64,000 nt of DNA from Dirofilaria immitis (taxonomy: Eukaryota > Nematoda > Chromadorea > Rhabditida > Onchocercidae). This document shows, in pieces, positions 1-24,505 of this stretch (its first letter is position 1; every line of letters begins with the position of its first letter). The notes under the pieces were generated by a model that searched no databases, was not told the origin of the DNA, and saw only the letters and a program-made list of their open reading frames with translations. The DNA lies in the NCBI GenBank assembly GCA_024305405.1, contig JAKNDB010000070.1:814001-878000 (forward strand), written 5' to 3'. A program made the translations under genes and the position numbers.

Positions 1-1476
1 ATTTTTTCATCCTTCACATCCTTTTCTCATTTCATTTATCGATTCTCATTTCAATTTTGCATTAAAATGATTCAAATATGATATTGTTATCTCTAAATTA
101 TACTAAAGTGATAAAAAATTGTTTATTCATTTCACTTTTATACATTTAATTATAACTATCAATTTGATGAATTATAAGTATTGAATTATAAGTATTGAAT
201 TTTCTTCTTCATCATGTTGAAAAAAAAATGCATTATTGATTTTCATGTAGTAAAATGATCTATTTTTTTTTTCTACTTCTCATTTCGAGAATTGTTCCAT
301 TCGTTCTAATTTCTCATGATAAAATAAACTTCTACAAAAAAAAAGAAACGTTTAAAATATTCCATATTCTATTGCAATCGATTTATTATTGATTAGGCTG
401 ATAATAATAGTATGAACTTTCTTAACTTGAAAAATTTATATAATTTTACATTGAAATGATTCATATATGATATTGTTATCACTAAATTATCAAAGTGATG
501 AAAAATTATATATTTTTAGAAAATAACATATCAATAATTACGATCGGAAATTTCTCGATTTTAAAAGTTGAAAAACAAATTGTCAAATTGTAAAGACTAG
601 TAATTTTGAAAAATAACAAACGAAAATCTTTTGAAGTTTTTTCGAGAATGCTTTTTTAATACTATCAATAGATTGTATATCATATAGGAACATATATTTC
701 ATGTCTTATTATTCGAGATAAAATAAAGGTAATAATATTAGTGTTTTGATGATAATGTTAAAAAAATTTTTAAATCGTTTAAAAATTAACAATACCAGCA
801 TGAATAATCGATAAGCAAAAAGGTCATCTAAAGAGCATCTTTGAGTCGGTTAACTTGATTTTGATCGTTCAATTGATTGATGAGTAATTTGGAATGGAAC
901 TAAATAAACTGGCTTTGATGTGTTGAAATGATAACATTCTTTTAAAGAAATTTAAGTATTCTCTTTACCTGTTTGATTGAAATCTTTCTGCGATACATGA
1001 AATTATATATAGAACTTTCCGCCATAATGAGTCATCTTTATCTTATAGTTCAATTTGTCTAGCTTTCAATAAGAAATTTTAGTTTCAATCTTTTCTTCCA
1101 CATTTTTGCCCATATTTTCCATGGATGATACTGATGAAAAAAAAGTGTTGTTTGTATTTAATGAGAGGTAGCAAAGTTATTCTGGCCATCATCATTTTTA
1201 GTATTTAGATTCTAAAATTTTGAAATTTTAGACAATCTACATGATTAATTGTTGAATTGAGAATTAGAATCAGATAATGATTCTAATGTGTAAAATATGA
1301 AATATATCATTCAAAACTCTATCGTAATACTAGAAAATCAGCTAATTTTCTTTTCTTTTATAAATTGTAATAGTTTTCCATAAATGCTAATTCTTTTCTT
1401 CTGTTCTTATAAAGTTTAATTTCAAATAGTTTTTACTATTTCATAGATGGTAATTCAAAGAAATATTAATAGATGA

Positions 1477-1477
<1 letters not shown>

Positions 1478-1509
<32 letters not shown>

Positions 1510-1640
1510 TATTTTATATTTTAAACATGCAAAAGAGTGATTAATCGGCTGATATAATTAGATTATTATTATTATAATGATAATGATGACGATGATAATG
1601 ACAATAATGATGATGATGATGATAATAATAATGATAATGG
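1478..1640. repeat. Compound AAT / ATT / GAT microsatellite cluster
   Basis: An uninterrupted AAT run at about 1478-1507 is followed, after some 50 bases, by interrupted ATT, AAT and GATGAT tracts at about 1563-1640. The motif is the A/T-rich trinucleotide type that recurs throughout the window. Confidence 0.85.
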
Positions 1641-2549
1641 TAATGAAATTATTGGATCATTCAACTTTTAGGTCAAATAAAATTTATTTTAATCACATTG
1701 CATTTAATTGAAAACAGTAACATATGCTATTGAAATAAATTGCATTTTTTTTCTCGAGAATACTTCTTTTTCTTCTTTTGTAATTATATTATTATCCTCT
1801 GCTTCTTTCTTGCAAATAGATTTAAAAATTTGTCACACTGATTGATTGATTAGTTAAAATTGAAAAATTGTGAAAATTTATGTTTAAAATTATTATCAAA
1901 TTTTTGAATAAAAATCTCAATATCTTTATCATTTAATAATCAATAATATTTCTCATATCATATCTGCCAAAATTTGCTACACCTCTTTCATTTTATTAAG
2001 TCTAGTTATATTTAAATTTATTAAATTATAAAAGTTTTACTTCCTAACATTGATTTATTTGATTGATTTTTGAAAGTGCAAAAATAGAGCGAAAACGTTG
2101 TAAATCGTTCTATCGTATTTTCAAAATAATGATAAATAATAAAATGTCAATGACTCTTGATATATTATAATTTTTTCTATTTCTTGAATACTTATTTTCA
2201 AACCTAATAAATATTTATTCAGAAATGATAATTTCAAAGATTTGATAATCAATATTTCTATTTTATTTTATTCTTTTGATAATACGATAGTTAATTAATC
2301 GAAATAGCAAGTCGTAGTATTAATTAAGATCGCATGAATGAATCGTAATATGTTGATGTTTGTTAATTCATGCTATTCGGAAATGTCGTATTTTTAATAC
2401 ATTACTCTTTCAGTATTAATTAATTAAGTTGATTTCTCGATACATGCAAATGATTGTAGATTTTGGCTAAACAAAATATTATTCTCATTATTCATTCCAT
2501 TAATAAATCAATGAATTACGAAAGCGTTTATAATATACTTGTTTCTAGC

Positions 2550-2624
2550 AATAATAATAATAATAATCATAATAATCACCATTATTATTATTATTATTAT
2601 TATTATTGTTGTCGTTGTTGTTGC
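2550..2624. repeat. AAT run facing an ATT run, then GTT (self-complementary microsatellite)
   Basis: About six AAT units are followed by a short spacer and about nine ATT units, then degenerate GTT units. The two halves are reverse complements, so the tract can fold into a long A-T hairpin. Confidence 0.85.
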
Positions 2625-3253
2625 AAATTTTAATTGATTTGATTAGGAAAATTTTTCTTTATATTTTTATTATATATTTCCAATTGAAATATTTGTTTAT
2701 TAGCTATTACAATAACGCTTATCATTATTACGATTATTGTTATTAAAAAAAAAAAGAAATTTTGGATAAATTTTTACAACTTTTTTCTTCCTTCTTTCTT
2801 TTAGATTAGTTTTGATGAAATTGAAAATGATAAAAATTGATTTAATCTGAATAAAAAAACGATAGATTCTTTTGATTTTCTATATGTATTATTAAAGCAT
2901 AGCTCACAATGCAACAATTCATATCCCAATATACTTCATGTTACTTTTCTTTTTTTTTTCCTATACTACATTCATGAAATTTATTTATGGACACGAATAT
3001 GTCGCAAAAATTTAATTTCTTTTTTTTTTTCTTTTCTCTCTTGAAAACGAACAAAACGAGACGAAGTCTTTTTATAAATTAGCTATGAGAAGAGAAGGAA
3101 TTACCACCATTGATCATCATCGTTTGTTTCTATGGATAATGAATTGAAATGAAGGGTTATGGTAACTACTTGCTATGATCATTGTATTATGATGTATGAA
3201 TCTTCTTTCATACAAATCAATCTGTCATTTTCGTTTTTCAATATTTCCATCAC

Positions 3254-3275
3254 TTTTTTTTTTTTTTTTTTTTTT
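3254..3275. repeat. Long T homopolymer (about 22 T)
   Basis: An uninterrupted T run ends in TTTTAGG, which resembles a splice acceptor, but no exon follows it. Its length in the read consensus is likely to be inexact. Confidence 0.85.
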
Positions 3276-3540
3276 AGGAAATAAATTTAGTTTCCAAAGA
3301 AAGTGCTAGAATAAGAGAGTATATTGCTAGATGAAATGTTGAAATTTTCGAATTTAATAAAAGTTGCTTTCTTTCCTTTATAATGTCAAATCGAAGATGA
3401 CAAAATTTTTAGAAAATAAAAATTTCACTTTCCTATGAATAAATTATTATTTTAAAAAAAAATTGATTTTTATGTATTAAAATTATTTCGAGAGTGAAAA
3501 TTCATACAAAAAAATATTAAAATTATTTGAAATAAAAAAA

Positions 3541-3546
3541 ATCATG

Positions 3547-3607
<61 letters not shown>
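3541..3607. repeat. ATC microsatellite, about 20 units
   Basis: Nearly perfect ATC/CAT repetition over about 65 bases in gene-free sequence. Confidence 0.95.
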
Positions 3608-5649
3608 ACTATTCTAATCGGTTTTTTGACAAATTTTCAAATTCTCCAAATAATTTTAATCAAAATAAAGTTTAATTTTTAATTAATTATTATGAATTCA
3701 TTTTTAATCAAATTTTATTTTTGTTTATAATTTTTTTTTTCATTATCATTTCATCATATAGGCAACATTCCATTCTTTATAAACCTGCTAATAATATGGT
3801 AAATTTATTTTAAAATTTAAGTTTATATCAGAAGAAAAAAAATTTTTTTAAGCATCGATATTGTTTCAACGAAATTTAGCAAAATTAACATTTTAATTTT
3901 TAAACTTTACTCTTTACTCTGATAATTAAAAATATAAACATTATGCTTATACGATATTCTAATGTATTCGAACTGAGATGAGCTATAATTCCTACTAAAA
4001 TAAACCTATATTCTTCTTATTTGTTCCTTCCAACTTTTTCAAAAACTTTTACAATAGAATAAAATTTTACACCCGGAAGTAAAATCATTTCCGTTTTACA
4101 AAACGAAAAAACGAAAAAGGAACGAACTCTCAAATGTGACAAAATAGGAAACAGTAAATTGGCCAGCATTTAGCATCATTTATAGAGAGAGAGAGAGATA
4201 AATTGTTGTATGCAATTAATGATATCATCTGAATATCTGAATCTACAAAAAATTTATATTATTTTCATTAATTGATAATTATAGAATTAACTACTGATAA
4301 TAGCATATATGACTTTTAACTTTTCAGCATTTTATTTGCCGCTAAAATTTTATCACTAATAATAGATGCTATAGGTTTGAATTTATATTCGAAATATTGC
4401 AAGTCCCTGATAAAATCTGATTTGATTAAGGATTTTTTCTAAATGTTATCCAAAGATTTCTAAAGGAATGATAATATAATATTTATGAGAGAAAAATGTA
4501 ATCAGAAAAAAAAAATTCTGATACACTTATAATTGCAAATATTTGACAATCAGTCCTATTCATTTTCTACATTTTATCGATGCTAAGTATTAATTAACCT
4601 AATTATCGAAAAAAAAATTGCTTTTTTTTTAAAAAAAACATTTCAAAAGTAGTTTAGTGGAAGTATGATGAATCATAATTTTTCAAATTAATTTTTAAAT
4701 TTTGACCTAATTTTTTTTCTAAATGTTTGCGTATTTATTTGGTTAGGCAATTAGATAGATTATTATTTATGATGAATCATCATTTCAATTTTGATTTCTT
4801 GAATTGTTGATAATTTGATATTTAAAATTTTTTTTCCCTTTTAATATATCATTAATAAAATATATCGTAGCAATGAATGTATGAATGAATATTCCGGATA
4901 ATAATTCATTTTATCTTTTCGATGATAAGTATTTCATGATCAATACTCAATTTAGTCAGTACTTAATTTATCTTTTCAGCTGATAAGTATATGATAAGCA
5001 ACAAAATTTGAATTTATTTTATTCGTTAAATTTCTTTTGTTTTATTAACTGATTATTTACGAAAATAAACAAGATAATAATATACTATAATGAATTTATT
5101 CATATAATAATGAATAAAATGAGCTATATCTAAAAATGATAAGCTCGTGATAATGTAATGATATAATCAAATGATATATTTTTTCGGTTATCATTTAAAT
5201 ACATTATTTTCCCTTCACTTTGCAAACTTTTTAACTAACAAAAAATAAGTGAAATTCTGTTTTAGGAATAAAGAAATTGAAAAAAGAAAAAATTTTTTTA
5301 GTTTATTTTACACTAATTTGTTAAATATTGATAAAACTGTATGCAAAAGAACGAAAGATATTTTGATTAATTTTATCAATCAATTATCAATTATAGAATG
5401 AAACGTTATGATAAAAGTTGTGAATTGAAATATAAATTAGTTTTAAATTAGAATTATTCATATTTTGTTTTCATTTTTATTATTAATTAAAAGAAAAAAA
5501 AGAAAAACGAGATGATAATTATAAAATTGGAGGAAGAGAGAAAAAAGTTTTAATATAGAAGAAATAGGAAAGTTGCAAGTTGAAAGTACAGAAAAAGGAC
5601 AAGTTTAAAAATTTTGATAACTTGCAATATATGCAAATACTATTGCCCC

Positions 5650-5650
<1 letters not shown>

Positions 5651-5733
<83 letters not shown>
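5651..5733. repeat. ATT microsatellite, about 27 units
   Basis: Uninterrupted ATT repeat. Open frames across it read as poly-Leu on one strand and poly-Asn on the other and are artefacts of the repeat. Confidence 0.95.
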
Positions 5734-5734
<1 letters not shown>

Positions 5735-6098
5735 TATTATTATTTCTACTATCATTGATTTGATGAAAGATGATTGATTGATATATAAGGTCATTCTCCT
5801 ATTTTCTTATTATTTCTTCTATCGATTAAATATGAAAATTTTAAAAAAATTATTGATAAATGATGAAGTAATTTAGTATGAACTAATTTTGATTTAATAA
5901 TGCATTTTATTTTAGAAAACGAAAAAAAGAAAATATATATAGTTTACGAAATATCACTCTAAAATTATCATAAAATTAACGATTAAATTTCATTTCATTT
6001 CATTGTTTGATTTAATAATTAAAACAAAATCAATATGAAATTTTAATTTTAAATATCTTTTAATTTATCAAATTATCTAATACAAACATTTTTTACAT

Positions 6099-6187
6099 TG
6101 TTGTTGTTGTTATTGTTGTTGTTGTTATTGTTATTGTTGTTGCTGTTGTTGTTGTTGTTGTTGTTGTTGTTGCTGTTGTTGTTATTG
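6099..6187. repeat. GTT microsatellite with interruptions
   Basis: About 28 GTT-type units, interrupted by ATT and GCT variants. The point variants suggest an older repeat than the perfect ATT tract 400 bases upstream. Confidence 0.9.
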
Positions 6188-7187
6188 ACAATTACTAAAA
6201 TGTTATTTAAATATAATCAACTTATTTGACTTATAAAGATTGACATGAAAAAGAATGAAAGTTTTATTTTTAGACTTTCAATTATACATTGAAATTCTTC
6301 TACATCCTACTACACTTTTATATTCTAAAATTTTTCTATTCTATTCTTTTCATCCTCCAGTAATGGTTGCATGCATTCAATATTCAAGGTCAAGAGGTTA
6401 ATTTCATATGAAATATGATTAAAATATAGGATATTATCCAATACTTTGTAACAATTTATTGAATAACCAATTTAAAATATTTTATTTTCATTTCAGCTTT
6501 TAAGGATAATTTTTAAATTAAATTTTTAAAAAGTTATTATAATATTTTTAAAGAAATGAAATAATTAAAATATGAATAATGAATTTAAAACAAAACGAAA
6601 AAAGAATCAAATAAAAAGTTAAATTCTAAAAAAAAAAAAATTGGAATAAAATGTAGCAAAAATTTTGATAATCTTCGATCATAATTGATTTACTATAAAA
6701 GAAGAAAAAGATTTGATAAAAAATATTATTTCTAAAAATTTTCTAAAAATTTTTCTATCTTTCTCTTTCATATATATCATTTCCTTTTAAATTCTATCCG
6801 ATATTTTTTCTTTTCTTTTCTTTTTTTTTATACTTCCAAAATCAAAAAAAAATCTAGCAATTTACATTAGTTTGTTGCTTGTTTCCATGGTAATTATTTA
6901 TATGATAGGCTAGGAAAAAGATATCCTCGGATTTGAATGATCCGATACTATTTGATAGATATATCGATCGATCGATCATCTGATATCGTAAATGATCATC
7001 TGGCATTATTCGGTGTTTATAAACAGGTTATCGTTTCATATTGATTTTACGGTTATGATGAAATTACGTAAAAATATATATATATATACATTCATTCATC
7101 ATATAGATATATGTGCAGGCATAGGTGTGCATGTTGCGATGACACCATCCATATACATTCACATACACTCACATACATACAAACACT

Positions 7188-7228
<41 letters not shown>
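7188..7228. repeat. CA dinucleotide microsatellite
   Basis: About 20 AC units. They are preceded from about 7075 by degenerate TA and ACATAC motifs, so the whole 7075-7235 stretch is a simple-sequence cluster. Confidence 0.9.
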
Positions 7229-7230
<2 letters not shown>

Positions 7231-8567
7231 GCATACGGAAATCATTCATGTAGAACAAGGTCATCATTGACTTGATTCTACCAGCCGACCGGCCATTCGA
7301 GCTTTGTTGGGGACAAATTTCCTTCTCCTATTGTGTTAGTACTCAAACAAGGCCTGAACAGTTCTTGTGTCTATCAGGCCAAGTTTAGCATCGAAATCAT
7401 GTTTAGAATAAACAAGCCTAGCTTAGATAAAATATCCAACTTTTTTGATTCACTATTTGCTGTTAAATATTATGCAATTTCTAGCATTTTATTGCAATTT
7501 TGCTTGTACGATTATTTATGAATACTTAAATTGTCTAAATGATGATGTGTATGATTTGATTAACCTTTAACCTTGTATTTGAAAACTCGAATTGTGTTAA
7601 TAGCCAAATTAATATTCATTGATTTGGAGTGAAAAAGAATAGACAATAAATAATTTTTTTTCTTAAATTCATATAGGATTTTAAATATAGTATAGTGAAG
7701 ATTTATAATCATGATACTTTTTCAATGATACTTTTTCCGACTAGCATTCACTTACGATTTCCGAATATATATCACTTTTCCGGATGTTTCTAACGACATT
7801 TTGATTTCATGATTACAATTGATTATTTGGGATGAATTGCATTGCAAAAGTGGCCTTGTTAAATCTTGTACATCTTGTTTGTATACGTCCACGTCGTATT
7901 GATGTTGATCAACGGCAGTATGGTAAGGTGTCATTTGCATGATGCTTTATCGTTTTGCCATAATATTTTGTCATGTGTTGTGTATGGTCTGATAATTTGT
8001 GGGAAATATTTGCACTGATTTTTAATTTTAATCGAATTACGATGTTATATCTTCAATATTTCAATATACTATTGCTTTCGAAATAATGAAGGTATTTCAC
8101 TATTTCATTTATATATAGGCTTATTTATAAAAAAAAAATGGCAAAAATGTTGATTTGAGATTTATTATGTAAAATTTGTTCATTTAATTAATAAATCTTA
8201 GCTCGTCATAACTATTCATAACATCATAGTATATGCGTCATTATGAATCATAGCAATATTAAGTATGAACATTTATTCTAAAATTATTACGAACATAATT
8301 ATCACTACCTGAATTTATTGATAATTGATGCTCTTAATGCCTCAATTATTGGAGTGATATCGTTAATTCTTAGATATCTTACTATGGTCTAATAGTAGTA
8401 TTGATTTTAAGACATATAATGATTCTGAAGTATTCCATGTTGTTTTCCAATGTAAATAAAGAGTATAAAAAATCTAATTTAATTCACGTTTTCTCTCTTC
8501 CTTATATCGTATTGCATTCCGCTTCTAATGATGTAGGATCATTTATTGCGTTTCTAATTTATTTCAG

Positions 8568-8709
8568 GAGTATGTGAATTCGTGTTTAGCACTGAAGCAG
8601 TAAATAAGATATAATCCGGAAAAACAGTAACATACCGTCTCGGAAATCATTCCGAAAAATTAAAACTCAAGATACTGCTTCAACGCAGTCCAGTACCAAC
8701 GGACAACAT
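8568..8709 (+). other. Candidate 5' exon of par-1, probably untranslated
   Basis: The segment is bounded by ATTTCAG upstream and by a GTATGT donor. In the frame that would splice into the exon at 8875-8953 it is open from a TAA at 8605-8607 to the donor. It contains no ATG in that frame, so it reads as 5' UTR with an in-frame stop upstream of ATG 8878. The tail of the open part is Ser/Thr/Gln-rich (STQSSTNGQH), which resembles the low-complexity N-terminus of the kinase, so a missed upstream coding exon is the alternative. Evidence is splice signals and phase only. Confidence 0.3.
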
Positions 8710-8877
8710 GTATGTGTTATTGCGGCATTTTGGAATTTAATTAATATAAAACATATCAAATGTTGCAAATTGCAACATTTAGGATCTGAACAATATTTTG
8801 GTGTAGTTTGAAATAAATGTCAGGCTTTATTTCGCAATGCACATACACTGTGGTGTACCTAAACTTCTGCAAAGAAA

Positions 8878-20781
<11,904 letters not shown>

Positions 20782-22680
20782 TAGGAAAGTCGAATGGCAA
20801 ACAAGTGTTTTTTGATCAAGTTTTGAAATTTTTCTGCTAATATGAATTATTTTTTGAGCAAAAGATATCTCGTAGCGTTAAATTTTAATTAGAATTTTTA
20901 AGCAAACTCATGAAGAGTGTTTATTGTCCAATATTGCTACCCTCTGGTGATTTTCTCCAACTTTTTGGCAAGATGATTGACATAATGAAAAGTAAGAATT
21001 TGAAAAAATTTTTATCTTCCTCAAATTTATTTGTGATTCAAAATAATTGTCCTCATTCTGAGTTTCTGTTTCTCTTGACCTATTTTTTGTCGCATTTATA
21101 CTACTTCTAAATTTAAGTATTTAAAATGTGCGAGACTACTGCAACTAGCTAGGATTTTGTTGAACTGCAAAAAAAAATACTTTTCTTTCCGAAAAATTTG
21201 GTATGAAGACTTAACTGAAGAAAACTTCTCCAAAAAAATTGTAGACATTCCTTTCTATCACGTATGTGTTAACATGATAATGAGTATTTCTCGATTCTTC
21301 GCAAATTCCATTCTGACTTTTTAGGAATTGTTATTTCTAGTAGGAGATTCTAATTGTTGAAATCATCTTTTATCGGTTTGGATTTTTTTAGCGATCCCAA
21401 CAAATATTTCACGTGACGGTTATAAAATTTTGCAAAAATTCTTTCATGCTCTCTACAATTTTTAGTCAACTTTAGGCAGTGATATACTATTTAGTTTACT
21501 CTGCCTTTAAATATAAAAAAAAATTTGAATATTGTGTTGTAATGTAATATCTCTATTACCTGAATGATTGTTATACAATAGTAACAGGTATAATAGTAGT
21601 AGTACCTATATCTTCGTTGCTAATGCATTTTCATATATAATAGAGATTTTTTCTAAGTTCATCTTTCTAAGTTTTATTTAGTTTTTTGAATTGGATATAT
21701 CGAGAAATTTGTGCAGCACTTGTTTTGAATTTATGTTTGATGATTTATGCCTATTTTTTTTAATTCGAATCTGAGATTCACCACTACAAATTTGAAATTG
21801 TAATTGATAATGAAATTCACTGTATGAAATTCGTTTTAGATCTAAACATTACGTATTTCTCGCATTCTTTTTGCAAATTCTTGACATAAGTTTTTCTTTT
21901 TTAGAAAAAGTCATACCTGTGTGATGGATTGAACGATGGAGGAAATTCGTTTTGCGAATTTTTCTAACAAATTTTGTAAAGGAATCAATTGTTTTAAATT
22001 CGCTGCATCTCTGCTGAAGAGTAATATGATTTACTCTCATTTATTCTTTCATCTTGTCATCTCTTGTATTTTTTCTATTTTTTCTCCTTGCTTTTTTTTA
22101 TATATTAAATGTCCAGTGATAGTTTTTACTGATTTATCAGTCATCTTCCTGGTTATGGCTCTTCATCTGGACATCTAACTTTTTAAATTTTATCTTCTGA
22201 ATCAAAAAAAATTCATTTTTAAAAATTTTGCATTGTATGTTTAACGAAACGGAAAATGAAAATTCTCTCCGGATTAAATGTTTTATTTATTGTGATTCAG
22301 TCTTTTTTGTAGTAAAGAAAAAGATTTCTTGTTGATCCGGTCGTTTGTTTTTTCTATTTTCCAATTTTCAGAAATTCATAGAATCTGGGACTAAAAGTCT
22401 GCAGAATCAGTACCTGTGATTTTTCTACCTATTTTTCTTATATTTATATTCGTTTGACCTGATATTTTAGAATCGTTCATACATTTTTCGATTTTGCGAA
22501 AGATTTGGTGAAAATGCTTATGAATAAAATCGAATACAAATTTTTGAACTTTTGAGTAAACAAGGATGGAGAAAAAAGATTAATTAACCCTCTGGAATTT
22601 TAAATTAAAAAGTGGAAAATAGCATACATGGAAAATGAAAAGAAGCATAAACATCTCACACTACAGTTCTAAGCTTTTGT

Positions 22681-22717
22681 TTTAGTTGGATCTTTCTCTT
22701 TTAAGGATCCAACTAAA
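22681..22717. repeat. 12-bp inverted repeat (hairpin)
   Basis: TTTAGTTGGATC at 22681-22692 is matched by its exact reverse complement at 22706-22717 with a 13-base loop. The stem can be extended inward by three pairs, one of them G-T. It contains G and C, so it is less likely to be chance than A/T-only hairpins. Confidence 0.85.
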
Positions 22718-23166
22718 TCAATCTTATCTATCGGAATCTTCCCGATATCATAGATTTTTAGCCATCTCATTACCAGTTACAAGCGGTTCCTAAAATAGTT
22801 ACGAATCATCTTTACTCGAAAACTTAGAAGGAAGCAGTGTTCCTGATGCTAAAGTGTAATGTGGACTTTAAAGACTAATTTTCATGGTTGTTAGGATTAG
22901 AAAGTTTCGCGGATTGATTGTGAACCGTCGATATTTTATGTCAAGAAATCAAGTCTACATTGAAATTATCTATTTTTTCTTTCGTATCATTTGATAATGT
23001 GATAACAATACGACTTTGCTTGTTCAAAAATTGATACATTAAAATATAGATATTATTTAAATCTACTTTATATTAAAACGAAAACTTCACCTTTTCGCAA
23101 GCGGAGATATAACGCGGAAGGAGTTGCGCATATGTATGAAATAATTTTCATTATTTTTAAATTTAG

Positions 23167-23197
23167 GAAGCTATCGTTATTTTTGGAAGATAGCTTC
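23167..23197. repeat. 9-bp inverted repeat (hairpin)
   Basis: GAAGCTATC at 23167-23175 pairs with GATAGCTTC at 23189-23197 around a 13-base loop. Function unknown. Confidence 0.8.
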
Positions 23198-24505
23198 TAT
23201 GAAATAAATGATTGCGCATCCTTCAGTCTTATTTTTATCATTGAAAAAGAAAAGTTGTCAAAAGTTGCATGGTAAGAAATACGCAATATGTAATTGGTTA
23301 TAAATTATACATTTTTGTATACCTATCTTTTGTTTGTCTAATTTATACGTTAAATTAAAGATGTTTGATAATGTTTTGGAAAATTTCCCATTTGCGAAAT
23401 AAAAGCATCGAATCTGGTTATACAATGATTCGTATAAATTTAATAAATAATTATTTTTCTTTAATAACAGTCGGCATTAGTGATGGAATGATCATCAGAT
23501 GATAATAGTAAACATTAACAAAAATTAAAGATTTGATATATGAAATTTTTTTCAGCAAATTTTTCATTAATATAACGAAGGATTTAAATGGATAAACAAG
23601 ATTAGTTTTATATATGTGCATACAAATATGTTTTGTTAGAGATGATTATGCTTCGTAAAATCTTTTACAAAAATATGCACAATGGATAAATATGTAAATG
23701 AGCTTGTTTAGCTAGAACGATAACAAATTATTCCTCTTGTTGATCTTTTATAATTCATTGTTGTTTTCGAAATAATCTAAGATTATTTAAAACTATTATG
23801 TATGAGAAGCGCGGAAATATTATGATACACAATTGTAATAATAGTAATGATGGGAAATAATAATAATATCGAAGAATAAAATTGACTGATACATATTCAG
23901 TTGATTATCTACAGCTAAATAGATACAGTGTACAATATTTTTATTCTAATTTTTCAAAAAAAAATCAGAAACTTAGATGATTGATAAATAATTAAGAATA
24001 TGCTTAATACATATTTTATAGGAATCATACTTATTTTTCTGAATCTTTGTAGATGCAAATAAAGCAAAAAGAAATACCACTGTTATTGTTAATAATGAAA
24101 GTTAAGAAAATTTTCCTGAAGGAAATAGTTTTTAACCCCTTGGTTTTGCAGCATATTTTTCTGACTGTACTTCGAAAAGCCATTCACCATTGAAATGATC
24201 AATACTTTGTCTGGTCTGCAAAATTATGGTTTTCAGCAATAATTTTTAAAAAAATTAGTCGAAGTTTGCTAGACCGAAAACTAAATTTAAAAATCCATAA
24301 TTTGTACTATTTCACATAAATTATAGAAACTATTCGCGACTTTTATTGGACCATTTGATAAAGCCGTCATAAGTTCTTAGTCAATCATTGCCATCTATCA
24401 CCTGATCAACCAATTTTCTGATGTGCGAGCAGCGCACAAATTAAAACTTATGATACTAGATGCTGAAATAATTCCATTTAAACGATCTATTGAATTACAT
24501 AAATC

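Larger units (their letters stand above)
1..8567. other. Gene-free AT-rich region upstream of par-1
   Basis: No supportable gene is seen here. Open frames are short and their composition is that of AT-rich noise or of microsatellites read as Leu, Ile or Asn runs. The stretch holds several trinucleotide repeats, a long T-run and a CA tract, listed separately. The part from about 7240 to 7560 and from 7740 to 7940 is visibly richer in G and C than its surroundings and could hold promoter or untranslated sequence of par-1, but no splice-consistent coding chain was found. A short inverted repeat (GGCCTGA / TCAGGCC) lies at about 7350-7380. Confidence 0.6.
20782..24505. other. Gene-free interval between convergent par-1 and the synthetase
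   Basis: It should contain the 3' untranslated regions of both convergent genes. No conserved coding segment or RNA gene is visible. Two clear inverted repeats lie inside it (22681-22717 and 23167-23197) and are listed separately. Polyadenylation sites could not be placed with confidence because AATAAA-like words are frequent by chance in such AT-rich DNA. Confidence 0.6.

Noticed and set aside
5519..5794. Open frames reading as poly-Leu and poly-Asn
   Set aside because: They are the ATT microsatellite read in frame on either strand.
7752..7940. 62-codon frame on the - strand in a G/C-richer patch
   Set aside because: It has no recognised motif, no splice-consistent partner exon and no start context; too short to support.
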